A DNA stretch of 29,990 nucleotides, taken from assembly GCA_964352405.1 (NCBI GenBank), contig CAYGRY010000032.1:1-29990 (forward strand), given 5' to 3'. Of the stretch, positions 7,534 through 15,755 are shown one piece after another. Positions within the stretch are counted from its first letter, which is position 1, and every line of letters begins with the position of its first letter. Source of the stretch: UBA4207 sp964352405 (GTDB taxonomy: Bacteria > Bdellovibrionota > Bacteriovoracia > Bacteriovoracales > Bacteriovoracaceae). The translations under genes were made by a program, and so were the position numbers. Under the pieces are notes generated by a model, which did not search any database, was not told where the DNA came from, and saw only the letters and a list, made by a program, of their open reading frames with translations.

Positions 7534-8197
7534 TGAGCCATTCCTTAAAAAGATCGTTGGCTTTTTCTAAACGGTTGGCAAAAGACGAGTTGTTTTCAAC
7601 TTTATAATAATTAAGATCGATTTGATCGGTAAATGCTTCACTCGTTAGGACGGCGATTTCTTGTTCTGTTGAGATGGCAATAAAAGCGGCGTCACGTTCA
7701 CCCGTTGGGTAAACATAAATAGATGCGTTTCCTTCAGGAATAAATTTACCTGTCACTTTTGTGCCAACACCTAGAACACGAACAGGTTCTTCAATTTTTA
7801 AAGTGTCTTCAGAGAGTTCTTTAATACGATTAAAGTCTTTATCTACTTTTTTACTGGCTTCAAGGCGAGCTTCTTGTTCCGCCAAGCTTTCAACCAAATC
7901 TATTTTTACTAAGGCCGTAGGAATAACAAAGTCAGCATCAGGACCAAATTCAACAGCAAACTCTTGGACTTCACCATCGAGCTTGAAATTGACACGAGTA
8001 ATGACATTTCGAAGTGCTGCTTCATCAACACTAAGTCTAAGACTTCGTTCGACTAGTGAAGTGGACTCTTCAAGTTTACTTCGAGAGGAAAATCCGTCGC
8101 CGACGACGACGGTTAAGACTAAAGAAACCAGGGCCAAAGCGACGAGAATTTCGATTAAGCTAAAGCCCTTTTGCGATTGATGAATTCTTTGAATCAG
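7523..8197 (-). CDS. gspH: Type II secretion minor pseudopilin H (GspH), CTG start
   Basis: Minor pseudopilin of 224 aa if it starts at CTG 8197. The frame upstream of the first conventional start (TTG 8137) encodes IQRIHQSQKG/FSLIEILVAL, a perfect prepilin signal with Gly11, Phe12 and Glu16 (+5). Starting at 8137 would delete it and leave a protein that could not enter the pseudopilus. The frame is closed by a stop at 8201-8203, so only ATT or CTG codons are available. CTG 8197 overlaps the gspG stop as CTGA and has GAGGGAG (8205-8211) 7 nt upstream, so it is the likely initiator, with translation coupled to gspG. The rest is a beta-rich domain (about residues 45-224) with a charged helical insertion, consistent with GspH, which sits between the GspG shaft and the I/J/K tip. 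Confidence 0.85.
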   Translation of the reverse strand: MIQRIHQSQKGFSLIEILVALALVSLVLTVVVGDGFSSRSKLEESTSLVERSLRLSVDEAALRNVITRVNFKLDGEVQEFAVEFGPDADFVIPTALVKIDLVESLAEQEARLEASKKVDKDFNRIKELSEDTLKIEEPVRVLGVGTKVTGKFIPEGNASIYVYPTGERDAAFIAISTEQEIAVLTSEAFTDQIDLNYYKVENNSSFANRLEKANDLFKEWLNER

Positions 8198-8712
8198 AAT
8201 TCAGCTCCCTCTGCAGAATCACCTTGTTGCTCGGATCCAGCAGGTGGTCTAAACCAAATATCAAGTCCTTCATCTTCGCCGCCCTCGGCTAGGTCGGAAC
8301 CATAAGAGACGATATTAAATTTATTACCTTCGTTAACGTAGCCATAGAAATTATCCCATGGATCATTTGGAACTGTACCTGTTCCACCGATGAATCCATC
8401 TGGTGGATAGTTTTTGCATTCACGACCAACAGTTGGTTTAGAAGATAGAGCTTCTAAGCCTTGCTCAGTCTCAGGATAATAACCACATTTTCTTCTAAAC
8501 TCTTGAAGTCTTTCAGCGAGCTGATTCATTTGAATTTTAGTTGCAGAAACTTTTCCTTCATGAAGACTTTGAAAGATTTTACCAGCAACGAAAGTACCAG
8601 CAATACCTAAAAGAGTTAACGCCACTAAGATTTCAACCAATGAGAAACCGCGCTGTGAACGAAGAGCAGTTTTAAAAGTTTTATGAGAATTTGATAAGCG
8701 CGCAAGCAACAT
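8194..8712 (-). CDS. gspG: Type II secretion major pseudopilin G (GspG)
   Basis: A 172-aa major pseudopilin, the shaft subunit. It has a long 22-residue leader (ALRSQRG22/FSLVEILVALTLLG) with Glu27 at +5. The globular part has the family pattern AERLQEFRRKCGYYPETEQG and LEAL, then NDPWDNFYGYVNEGNKFNIVSYGSD with GGEDEGLDI, the calcium-binding C-terminal loop of GspG (Asp/Glu ligands in the SDGxxGGEGxxxDI-type motif). Processing by a prepilin peptidase (gspO, not in this window) is required. AAGGAG lies just upstream of ATG 8712. A C-terminal tail of about 17 residues (after WFRPPAG) extends past the usual end. The stop overlaps the proposed gspH start. Confidence 0.95.
   Translation of the reverse strand: MLLARLSNSHKTFKTALRSQRGFSLVEILVALTLLGIAGTFVAGKIFQSLHEGKVSATKIQMNQLAERLQEFRRKCGYYPETEQGLEALSSKPTVGRECKNYPPDGFIGGTGTVPNDPWDNFYGYVNEGNKFNIVSYGSDLAEGGEDEGLDIWFRPPAGSEQQGDSAEGAEF
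8205..8211 (-). promoter_or_regulatory. Ribosome binding site deciding the CTG start of gspH
   Basis: GAGGGAG on the minus strand, inside the last codons of gspG, is 7 nt from CTG 8197. No conventional start codon lies downstream of it before the prepilin motif. Confidence 0.6.
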
Positions 8713-8745
8713 GAAGTCTCCTTAACATTAAATACAAATATTAGA

Positions 8746-9963
8746 TTATCGTATGGTGTTGAGTTCCATCATCGGTACAACAACGGAGAACACAACAAAA
8801 GCTACGACTACACCCATTACGACCATCATTATAGGCTCTAGGGTTGATGTGAGTCCACTAAGTTTCGAATCAACTTGTTCTTCATAATTTTCTGCAACAA
8901 TTTGCAGCATCGTTTCAAGTTCGCCAGACTTCTCGCCAAGACGCACCATATGAGTCACCATTGGTGGAAATAATCCCGAGCGAAGTAGTGGCCCAGACAG
9001 CGAAGCACCTTCCTTGACGGCATCTCTTGAATCAGCCACAGCTTTTTGCATGTGGACGTTTCCGATCAAGTTTTTAACAATATTCATTGAGACGAGAATC
9101 GGCACACCAGAGTTGAGCAGTGTGGCAAGTGTCGAACAAAATCTTGAAACATTAATCATCATGACAATTTCAGAGATAATTGGTGCTTTAAGTAAAAACA
9201 TATCCCATTTAGCTCTGCCCTTAACACTCGCTTTCCACTTATTGAAAAGATTCCATGCCACAAAAAAGGCAATGATAACGGCCCACCACCAATTTGTTAA
9301 AAAATTTGAAATCCAAATACAGATTTCAGTTTGAAGTGGTAAGGCTTTTTTCATCGAAACAAAGATTTTAGTTATCTTTGGAATAACAAAAATGAAGATA
9401 ATGGAAATCATGATAGTACCAACGGCCATCATAATCACAGGGTAAGTCATGGAGCCTTTGATTTTTCTAGCGAGCTTTACTTGAGCTTCAGTGAACTCGG
9501 CTAGTCTAATCAAAACAACTTCAAGTGTGCCCGAAGCTTCGCCGGCCTCAACCATGTTCACATAAACATTGTTAAATGTTTTTGGGTAATCGGCCAAGGC
9601 TTGAGCAAGAGAGAAACCTTCATTCACTTTTTGTCTGATTTCAGACAGGATAATTTGGAATTTTGGATTTTCAGTTTGATCCATCAAAGCGTTGAAGGCT
9701 TCAACAATCTGAACTTTTGCTTTGATGAGTGTCGCAAGCTGCCTGGTCATAAGAGCAAGCTCTTCAGTTGAGACGGCTTGACCAAAACTAAATGAACTCG
9801 AACTCGCTTTCTTTTTGCCAGCTGATTTTTGTTCTTCAATTTCAATCAGCATGATGCCTAAGGTTTTTAGACGTTGTTTAGCCTGCGAAAGACCTTCGGC
9901 AGTAACATTGTCTTTAACTTCTTTTCCAGCAGAAGTTAGTCCTTTATAAGCATAAATTGGCAT
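8746..9963 (-). CDS. gspF: Type II secretion inner-membrane platform protein F (GspF)
   Basis: A 405-aa polytopic platform protein of the GspF/PilC family, of standard length. It starts with the MPIYAYKGLTSAGKEV N-terminus typical of GspF, followed by two homologous cytoplasmic GspF domains (about 68-190 and 270-395). Transmembrane helices lie near 174-195, 221-240 and 376-397. Conserved signatures are LATLIKAKVQIVEAF, MVEAGEASGTLEVVL and the repeat MVRLGEKSGELETML. It sits at the centre of the inner-membrane complex, where GspE is thought to drive its rotation. It follows gspE by 2 nt. Confidence 0.97.
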   Translation of the reverse strand: MPIYAYKGLTSAGKEVKDNVTAEGLSQAKQRLKTLGIMLIEIEEQKSAGKKKASSSSFSFGQAVSTEELALMTRQLATLIKAKVQIVEAFNALMDQTENPKFQIILSEIRQKVNEGFSLAQALADYPKTFNNVYVNMVEAGEASGTLEVVLIRLAEFTEAQVKLARKIKGSMTYPVIMMAVGTIMISIIFIFVIPKITKIFVSMKKALPLQTEICIWISNFLTNWWWAVIIAFFVAWNLFNKWKASVKGRAKWDMFLLKAPIISEIVMMINVSRFCSTLATLLNSGVPILVSMNIVKNLIGNVHMQKAVADSRDAVKEGASLSGPLLRSGLFPPMVTHMVRLGEKSGELETMLQIVAENYEEQVDSKLSGLTSTLEPIMMVVMGVVVAFVVFSVVVPMMELNTIR

Positions 9964-9965
9964 AT

Positions 9966-11702
9966 CTAATTTTCTTCTGTCATTTCATCTTGGTTAACAA
10001 CACGAACCATCTCATCGACTGAAGTCACGCCGGTGCAAACTTTAAAGAAGGCATCTTCTTTTAACGTTTTCATTCCAAGCGACATGGCTAGTTTTTTTAA
10101 TGTTGATGCGTCAGCTTTTTCTAAAATCAAAGGACGAATTTCATCCGAGACAATGAGGAGCTCTGAAATTACGGATCGTCCTGCGTATCCTCTAAAATTA
10201 CATTTTGGGCAACCAACGGCTTTAAAGATAGTCGCGTTCGGTGGAACCTGACCAACAGCTAAAGCTTTTAGCTCTTCTTTTGTAATATCGTGAACTTCTT
10301 TACAATCAGGGCAAAGAGTTTGAACTAATCGTTGCGCCAAAATACCGGCTAATGATGAAGCGATCAAGAAAGGCTGAACACCCATATCAATAAGTCTGTT
10401 AGGAGCACTGGCCGCATCATTGGTGTGAATCGTTGATAGAACAAAGTGACCTGTTAACGACGCTTCAATTGCCATGTGAGCAGTTTCACCGTCACGAGTT
10501 TCCCCAACCATAATAACATCGGGGTCTTGTCGAACGATAGAGCGTAAAGCTCGTGCGAAAGTCAGATCAATTTTTGAATTCACTTGAATCTGGGAGATAC
10601 CACCGATTTCATATTCCACCGGATCTTCAACCGTAATAATCATTTTTTCAGGATCATTAATACGAGAAAGAATGGCTGATAGGGTTGTTGTTTTACCTGA
10701 ACCCGTTGGACCCGAAACATAAAGAACGCCGTGCTTTCTTTTTGAAAGTTCATCTAATTGCTTTAGAACTTTGCCGTGAAAGCCAAGGCTTTCTAATTCA
10801 AGAATATTGGCACTTTTTTCAAGAATACGCATAACAATACGTTCGCCGTTTTGAACGGGAACAGTTGATAAACGAATATCAATATCTTTACCGGCCATTT
10901 TAATTTTAATACGACCATCTTGAGGTAGTCGTTTTTCAGCGATATCAAGCTTGGCCATAACTTTAATACGTGAACTCACGGCAGCTTGAGTTTTAAGCGG
11001 TTGTCTTAAAATCTCAGTCATAATTCCGTTGATTCTAAAACGATAGGCTACTTCTTTTTCGTAAGGCTCAACGTGAATATCAGAAGCCTTTTCTTTAACT
11101 GCTCTAAAAATAATTGAGTTCACAAAACGAATAACTGGCGCTTCATCGGCTCCAGCATCAAGAATATCAATCGGACCATCAAGATCAAGATTTTCATCAA
11201 ACTCGTCTTCAAGACTATCAACGATATTACGATTGGCTTTTTCATAGACGCGGTTGATGGCGTCTTGAATTTTAAGCGGTGAAGTTACAATCGGAACGAT
11301 CTCTTTTTTGAAAATCTCTTGAAGATCATTAAAGATATCTGGGTTAAATGGGTCTGTGACTAAGACTTGTAATGTATAGTCTGTTTCCAAAAAGGGTAGG
11401 ACTTCATGTTGTTTAGCGTAGTTAATCGGAAGATCATTGACGAGTTCAGGATTGATTTCATCAATTTTAAGATCAACTAAATAAGGAATCTCAATTTGAT
11501 GACAGATAACTTTTACGATGTCATGGGGATGGATATAATTCTTTTTTAAAAGAATTTGTCCCACCATCATGCCGGATTCTTTTTGAAGATCTAAGGCCTC
11601 TTTAAGCTGATCATCAGTTAAAGAGGTGTGCTTGATCAAAAGCTGACCAATTTTTTCCTTTTGTCCCTCAAATCTAGTGAGGAGTTGATCCGTTAGTCTC
11701 AA
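9966..11702 (-). CDS. gspE: Type II secretion ATPase E (GspE)
   Basis: A 578-aa cytoplasmic secretion ATPase. The N-terminal MshEN/GspE-N domain (about 10-155) docks on GspL. The CTD ATPase has Walker A GPTGSGKT (331-338), an Asp box around ITVEDPVEYE (356-364), Walker B DVIMVGE (395-401) and a His box (HFVLSTIHTNDA). The zinc element is complete: C464, C467, C498 and C501. An acidic linker (SLEDEFDENLDLDG) separates the N-domain from the ATPase. The start is TTG 11702, with GGGAG (11711-11715) 8 nt upstream overlapping the end of gspD. All catalytic motifs look intact. Confidence 0.97.
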   Translation of the reverse strand: MRLTDQLLTRFEGQKEKIGQLLIKHTSLTDDQLKEALDLQKESGMMVGQILLKKNYIHPHDIVKVICHQIEIPYLVDLKIDEINPELVNDLPINYAKQHEVLPFLETDYTLQVLVTDPFNPDIFNDLQEIFKKEIVPIVTSPLKIQDAINRVYEKANRNIVDSLEDEFDENLDLDGPIDILDAGADEAPVIRFVNSIIFRAVKEKASDIHVEPYEKEVAYRFRINGIMTEILRQPLKTQAAVSSRIKVMAKLDIAEKRLPQDGRIKIKMAGKDIDIRLSTVPVQNGERIVMRILEKSANILELESLGFHGKVLKQLDELSKRKHGVLYVSGPTGSGKTTTLSAILSRINDPEKMIITVEDPVEYEIGGISQIQVNSKIDLTFARALRSIVRQDPDVIMVGETRDGETAHMAIEASLTGHFVLSTIHTNDAASAPNRLIDMGVQPFLIASSLAGILAQRLVQTLCPDCKEVHDITKEELKALAVGQVPPNATIFKAVGCPKCNFRGYAGRSVISELLIVSDEIRPLILEKADASTLKKLAMSLGMKTLKEDAFFKVCTGVTSVDEMVRVVNQDEMTEEN

Positions 11703-11706
11703 CTTG

Positions 11707-14109
11707 TTACTCCCTTACTGGAGCTGCTGCTCCCGATTTGATAACTTGAACTTCTTCGATGATCTTATCGTATGCTGGTATTTCAAGATCAGCGCTTTCT
11801 GATTCAAAAATTAAATCTTCAACTTCATCTTGATCTCCACTACCTACGCCTGGACCTTCATTTTCTTGTTGGTAGCGGCTAGCGTCTTTAAGATCATAAA
11901 GAGGACCTTTTTCTTGTTTCTCAGCTTTTTCGTAAAGTCCTTTAACCGTTGTGCGGTAAGGATCATCTTCACCTAGTGCACCTTTTAAGTGAGCATTACG
12001 ACGGGCCAAAACATCTTTGGTGGTTGAAGCCACAGATTTTTGATAAGGCGACATAATTCTTGGAGTTAAGAATAAAAGAAGATTCACTTTCGTGGTTGAA
12101 GTTCTTGAGTTTTTAAATAACCAACCAAGAACCGGAATATCACCAAGAAGTGGAACTTTAGAAACTGAAGACTCTTCGCGGTCTCTCATGAGTCCACCCA
12201 TAGCGATGGTATCACGATCGCGTACAACAACAGTTGTTACAGCACTACGCTCAGTTGTTGCAACACCTTCGTTGGCTAAACCTTCTGGTAGTGGGCGAGA
12301 GGAGAAGTCTTGAATTTTTTGATCGATCTTAAGTTTTACAAAACGAGTCACTTTATTAATTTGTGGCGTGATCTTAAGAGTCAAAGCAACTTTTTGCTGT
12401 TTTGTACTCGTTGTAATCGTGCCGTTTGTATTTGTTCTCTCAATTGTTGGAACAGATTCACCAACTTCAAACACAGCATCAGTATTATCCAAAGCAAGAA
12501 TTTGAGGAGTGGCTAAAACATTTGTATTACCGTTTCGAGCAATCGCAGTAATCAAAGCATTCACGCTATTAATTTGAATAGCTGATCCACCCGGCGGGGT
12601 ATACTCAATTTTATTACCAATACCAGCACCTGCGAATAATCCGCCAAGTGAAGTGATATTGCCGGCCAAAAGATTCACAAGATCACTGCTACCACCGGTA
12701 AAGCCTGCGCGTTGAGCGCCGCCAGCACCGTAAGCACCAAGAATTGAAATCCCAAAGCCTTTTTCGCGGTTAACTTGAGTCTCCATGATCATCCCTTCGA
12801 CATAAACTTGGTCGCGAGGAATATCAAGCTTCTTAATAACATCTTTAACTGTTAAGTAGTCAGTAGGTGAAGCCGTTACAACTAATGCATTGTTGTCTTT
12901 ATCTGCTGTAATCTTAACAGGGTTGTTAAATAGGCTTTCGTTATCATTATTAGCTGTAAAGCGGCTTGGACGTGCTCCTGCCGCACCGCCAGTTGAAGGA
13001 GAACCAGCACTTTGAACAAGAGTGGCTAGAGTTTTTGCTAGAGTTTCAGCATCGCCGTAGTTCAAATAGTAAACGTGAATCTGACCACCAGTATTTGATA
13101 AGCCTTTGACATCAAGTTTAAGAATCAGTTCTCTTAACTGCCTAGCACCTTCAGCATTGGCCATGGCAATAATAGAGTTTGTTCTTGGCTCAGCAATAAT
13201 TTTACTAATATTTTCTTGTTGATCAGGAGCTTGAGTTCTTCTTCTCGCTGCAGCTGTTCCAGTCGTGTTACTTTTAAGAATTTGGTCAAGAAGCTTAGCA
13301 ATCTCTTGCGCTGATGAGTTTCTAACAGGAATGATTTGAAGACTTTCTTCATGTCCTGGAACATCGATGAACTTAATAAGACGAACCAAACGATTAATAT
13401 TTTCACCAGTATCTTGAACGATAAGAGTGTTGGTTTGTTTAATATCAATCAATCGTCCATAACGAGTCATAAATGGTCTAAATGAACGAGTCACTTCTGT
13501 AACTGAAATATTTTTAAGAGGGATAATACGCATGACATAGTTTTCTGTGTCAGGAGTATAGTTACCGGTATACATCTTTGTTGGTGTGTAGCGAATATCA
13601 CGAGAATTCACAACTTTCCAAAACGCACCGGCTTTAACTAGTGTATAACCGTTAACATTAAGAGCAGTAAGATAAGCTTTCCATGCATCACCAACTGTAA
13701 TAGCTTGAGGCGCAGAGATCGTGATCTTACCTTTAAGATCTTTATCTAGAATCAAATTGATTCCAGTCAGTTTTTGCATATGTTTTGTTAAATCAACAAG
13801 TGAGACATCTTTAAATTCAAAACTTGTGACAACTTCAGGGCCAAAAGACGTTTCAGGGTTTAGCTGAACATATTTACTGGCTTCAGGACCACTTGGAGCA
13901 GGCGAGCCGTTCTCTCTTCCAAAATCATCGACATTTTGCTTTTCAGCTTGGCCTTGGATAAAGGTTTTAGCTGAAGTATTGGCATTATCATTATTAAAGT
14001 TTGTGCGGCTTCTGTATTGATCGAATTGAGCATATACAGAGGTTGAACTCAAGGTGAATAGAAGAGGCCATACTAGTTTCTTCATTGAAAAGGCCATTGA
14101 AATTGCCAT
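11707..14109 (-). CDS. gspD: Type II secretion outer-membrane secretin D (GspD)
   Basis: An 800-aa secretin forming the outer-membrane channel. A Sec signal peptide runs to about Ala27 (KKLVWPLLFTLSSTSVYA/QFDQ); there is no lipobox. The domains in order are: N0 (about 90-165, FEFKDVSLVDLTKHMQKLTG), N1 (about 190-250), N2 (about 255-335, LQIIPVRNSSAQEIAKLL), N3 (about 340-425), then the secretin barrel (about 430-690), which includes VPLLGDIPVLGWLF and the LLLFLTPRIM strand. The N2 and N3 domains carry Ser/Gly/Thr-rich loops. After the barrel comes a charged tail of roughly 100 residues ending in an acidic stretch. AAGGA lies 6 nt before ATG 14109. No pilotin gene is visible nearby. Confidence 0.96.
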   Translation of the reverse strand: MAISMAFSMKKLVWPLLFTLSSTSVYAQFDQYRSRTNFNNDNANTSAKTFIQGQAEKQNVDDFGRENGSPAPSGPEASKYVQLNPETSFGPEVVTSFEFKDVSLVDLTKHMQKLTGINLILDKDLKGKITISAPQAITVGDAWKAYLTALNVNGYTLVKAGAFWKVVNSRDIRYTPTKMYTGNYTPDTENYVMRIIPLKNISVTEVTRSFRPFMTRYGRLIDIKQTNTLIVQDTGENINRLVRLIKFIDVPGHEESLQIIPVRNSSAQEIAKLLDQILKSNTTGTAAARRRTQAPDQQENISKIIAEPRTNSIIAMANAEGARQLRELILKLDVKGLSNTGGQIHVYYLNYGDAETLAKTLATLVQSAGSPSTGGAAGARPSRFTANNDNESLFNNPVKITADKDNNALVVTASPTDYLTVKDVIKKLDIPRDQVYVEGMIMETQVNREKGFGISILGAYGAGGAQRAGFTGGSSDLVNLLAGNITSLGGLFAGAGIGNKIEYTPPGGSAIQINSVNALITAIARNGNTNVLATPQILALDNTDAVFEVGESVPTIERTNTNGTITTSTKQQKVALTLKITPQINKVTRFVKLKIDQKIQDFSSRPLPEGLANEGVATTERSAVTTVVVRDRDTIAMGGLMRDREESSVSKVPLLGDIPVLGWLFKNSRTSTTKVNLLLFLTPRIMSPYQKSVASTTKDVLARRNAHLKGALGEDDPYRTTVKGLYEKAEKQEKGPLYDLKDASRYQQENEGPGVGSGDQDEVEDLIFESESADLEIPAYDKIIEEVQVIKSGAAAPVRE
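11711..11715 (-). promoter_or_regulatory. Ribosome binding site for gspE (TTG start)
   Basis: GGGAG on the minus strand is 8 nt before TTG 11702 and lies just inside the gspD stop region. Confidence 0.55.
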
Positions 14110-14118
14110 AGAGCATCC

Positions 14119-15555
14119 TTACTCAAAGTTGTATTCAAGGGTTTGGTCAGATCCTTCACGTTCCATCGAGATCTGGAAATTATCTATATCTCTAACTTTC
14201 GAAAATAATGTCATTACTTCGTTAAGATTGTTGAAGCTCTTACCATTAATACCTGTAATCACATCACCATCTTGGATATTTAATTTTGAATAAATAGAAC
14301 CAGGGACAATCTCGGTCATTTTAAAGGCCAATGTCCCGTCTGGTCTTTTCATTTGAACTGCGCGCGCTTGAGTTAAAACTTCCGCCATATTATTGGTTAA
14401 AAGTTCATCGCGAACAGATTTTTTGATGGTGAAGCGATTACCTTCATTTTTAATTCCAGTCTCTTGCTGCTTATTAATGATGGCCTGACCTTTAGCAGGG
14501 GAGACAACCTTAATAGGTGAAACTTTTGAAGCCGGCTCTTTATCAGTGCCTTCAATGAATTCACATTCACCTGTTGAAAGGTTTTTAACAATCAATCTTA
14601 GTCGATCAATTCTTCCAACTTCTGCTAAGTTTTGAACTTTGTCGCCTTCACGAAGATTCATAAACTCTCTTGAGCCACGACTTTGAACTGAAGCGATAGA
14701 TTTAACGGAATCTTTTAAGACAACAGTATTCAAAAGTTCTAAAGGAAGTGAGCTTTTTCTATTAGCTGTTTTGCAGATAATATTTTCGTTAATTGGTTTT
14801 TTAGGTGTAAGTTCTTCATCGCGCACATCACCTTTAGCGCCAAAGATATCACCGCGTTTAATGCTGTCGTAATCGCGGTTTGAAGTTCTTGCCACTCCTG
14901 CAGCTGGTAGAGCTTTAAGAGACTGCTGATTTGGGGCAACCGCCAAAGCCAACATCTTGGCAGCTTGAAAAGAAAAACAAGCGAAGACGGCCCATAAAAA
15001 GAAATGATGAATTTTAGGCCTAGACTCAGGCTTGAAAGGGCTAAGAAGAATTTCTTCTCCTCCAACTTTGCTCCACCATTCTTTTAGTGCTCTAAAATCT
15101 ACTTTCTTGCCTTCAGACTTTTTAAAGACGTTAGCAATTCTTAGTTTGAAGCCAGATGTATCTGGATTAAATTTTTGTTGTAGTTTTTCGCGTAAAGTCT
15201 GCTTGGCGCTGCCAAGGTTAAACTTCATCTCTTTAGGGCTAGTTCCACCAGGAAGTGTTGCGTGCGCCGTATGAGCTGCTACCTGCTCATTATCGTAGTC
15301 GATTGGAACGTCTGGAGGAGAGTCCATTTCAGGTTTTGGAATTTCCATTGGCTGAGGAGGAAGCTCATCTAAGTCATCTTCTTCATAATCTTCGTAATTT
15401 TCACTACTAAGAACATCCTCGGCTTCAGATTCAGGGTCAGTCTCGTCATAATAACGATCTTCAAAGTCTTCTACAGACTCTTTTCCCTTATTGCGGCCAA
15501 AGGTAAAAATGCTTTTGATGCGGTTTTTGATGCCGCCAAAGTCAGGTTTTTTCAT
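14119..15555 (-). CDS. gspC: Type II secretion protein C (GspC) with long acidic cytoplasmic extension
   Basis: A 478-aa protein, well above the roughly 270-310 of classical GspC. The C-terminal part has the normal plan: a transmembrane helix (about 184-207, HHFFLWAVFACFSFQAAKML), a homology region (about 225-335) that would contact the GspD N0 domain, and a PDZ domain (about 385-475, AFKMTEIVPGSIYSKLNIQDG and DVITGINGKSFNNLNEV). The first 180 residues are extra. They comprise a basic start (KKPDFGGIKNRIKSIF), a strongly acidic/proline stretch (28-90) and a second basic, helical stretch (108-165). The position as first gene of the operon, 9 nt before gspD, supports the assignment. The only upstream purine run, AAGGA, is 14 nt from ATG 15555, so initiation may be weak. 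Confidence 0.9.
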   Translation of the reverse strand: MKKPDFGGIKNRIKSIFTFGRNKGKESVEDFEDRYYDETDPESEAEDVLSSENYEDYEEDDLDELPPQPMEIPKPEMDSPPDVPIDYDNEQVAAHTAHATLPGGTSPKEMKFNLGSAKQTLREKLQQKFNPDTSGFKLRIANVFKKSEGKKVDFRALKEWWSKVGGEEILLSPFKPESRPKIHHFFLWAVFACFSFQAAKMLALAVAPNQQSLKALPAAGVARTSNRDYDSIKRGDIFGAKGDVRDEELTPKKPINENIICKTANRKSSLPLELLNTVVLKDSVKSIASVQSRGSREFMNLREGDKVQNLAEVGRIDRLRLIVKNLSTGECEFIEGTDKEPASKVSPIKVVSPAKGQAIINKQQETGIKNEGNRFTIKKSVRDELLTNNMAEVLTQARAVQMKRPDGTLAFKMTEIVPGSIYSKLNIQDGDVITGINGKSFNNLNEVMTLFSKVRDIDNFQISMEREGSDQTLEYNFE

Positions 15556-15589
15556 CAGTTAATCATTCATCCTTGAATTCATTGATATT

Positions 15590-15619
15590 ATTGTAGGGTA
15601 TTCGACAATGATGCAGCAA
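15590..15619 (-). promoter_or_regulatory. Candidate promoter for the gsp operon
   Basis: On the minus strand, TTGCTG (15614-15619) and TACAAT (15590-15595) are 18 nt apart, in the divergent region between gspC and the acyl-CoA dehydrogenase. It would start RNA near 15583, giving a leader of about 28 nt. A TTGACA at 15670-15675 has no good -10 at the right distance. The evidence is pattern only. Confidence 0.3.
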
Positions 15620-15720
15620 GTTTATTCCTTCAATTGATTTTGGCCGATGTTTTTTGTCAGGATAAAACTTGTCAAGCATTTCTAACTTCTCAAAAACGCC
15701 CGTGTAGCCTACTCTGATTG

Positions 15721-15726
15721 TATAAT
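15721..15726 (+). promoter_or_regulatory. Candidate -10 element for the acyl-CoA dehydrogenase gene
   Basis: A perfect TATAAT lies 30 nt before ATG 15756 and is followed by a T-run. I see no convincing -35 at 16-18 nt, so an activator or a weak promoter is possible. The ribosome binding site AAGGA is at 15741-15745. Confidence 0.4.
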
Positions 15727-15755
15727 TTTTTTTAGAAACGAAGGATGGTTCTAGC

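Noticed and set aside
7523..8137. gspH starting at TTG 8137
   Set aside because: This start removes the prepilin signal whose sequence is intact just upstream in the same frame.
734..15555. Type IV pilus cluster instead of T2SS
   Set aside because: GspL is PilM-like, but a GspC with PDZ, a Glu5-less GspK with its large domain, and the C-to-N gene order identify type II secretion.
15670..15675. TTGACA as the -35 of the gsp operon
   Set aside because: The hexamer is perfect but nothing like a -10 box lies 15-19 nt downstream (best is AAACAT).
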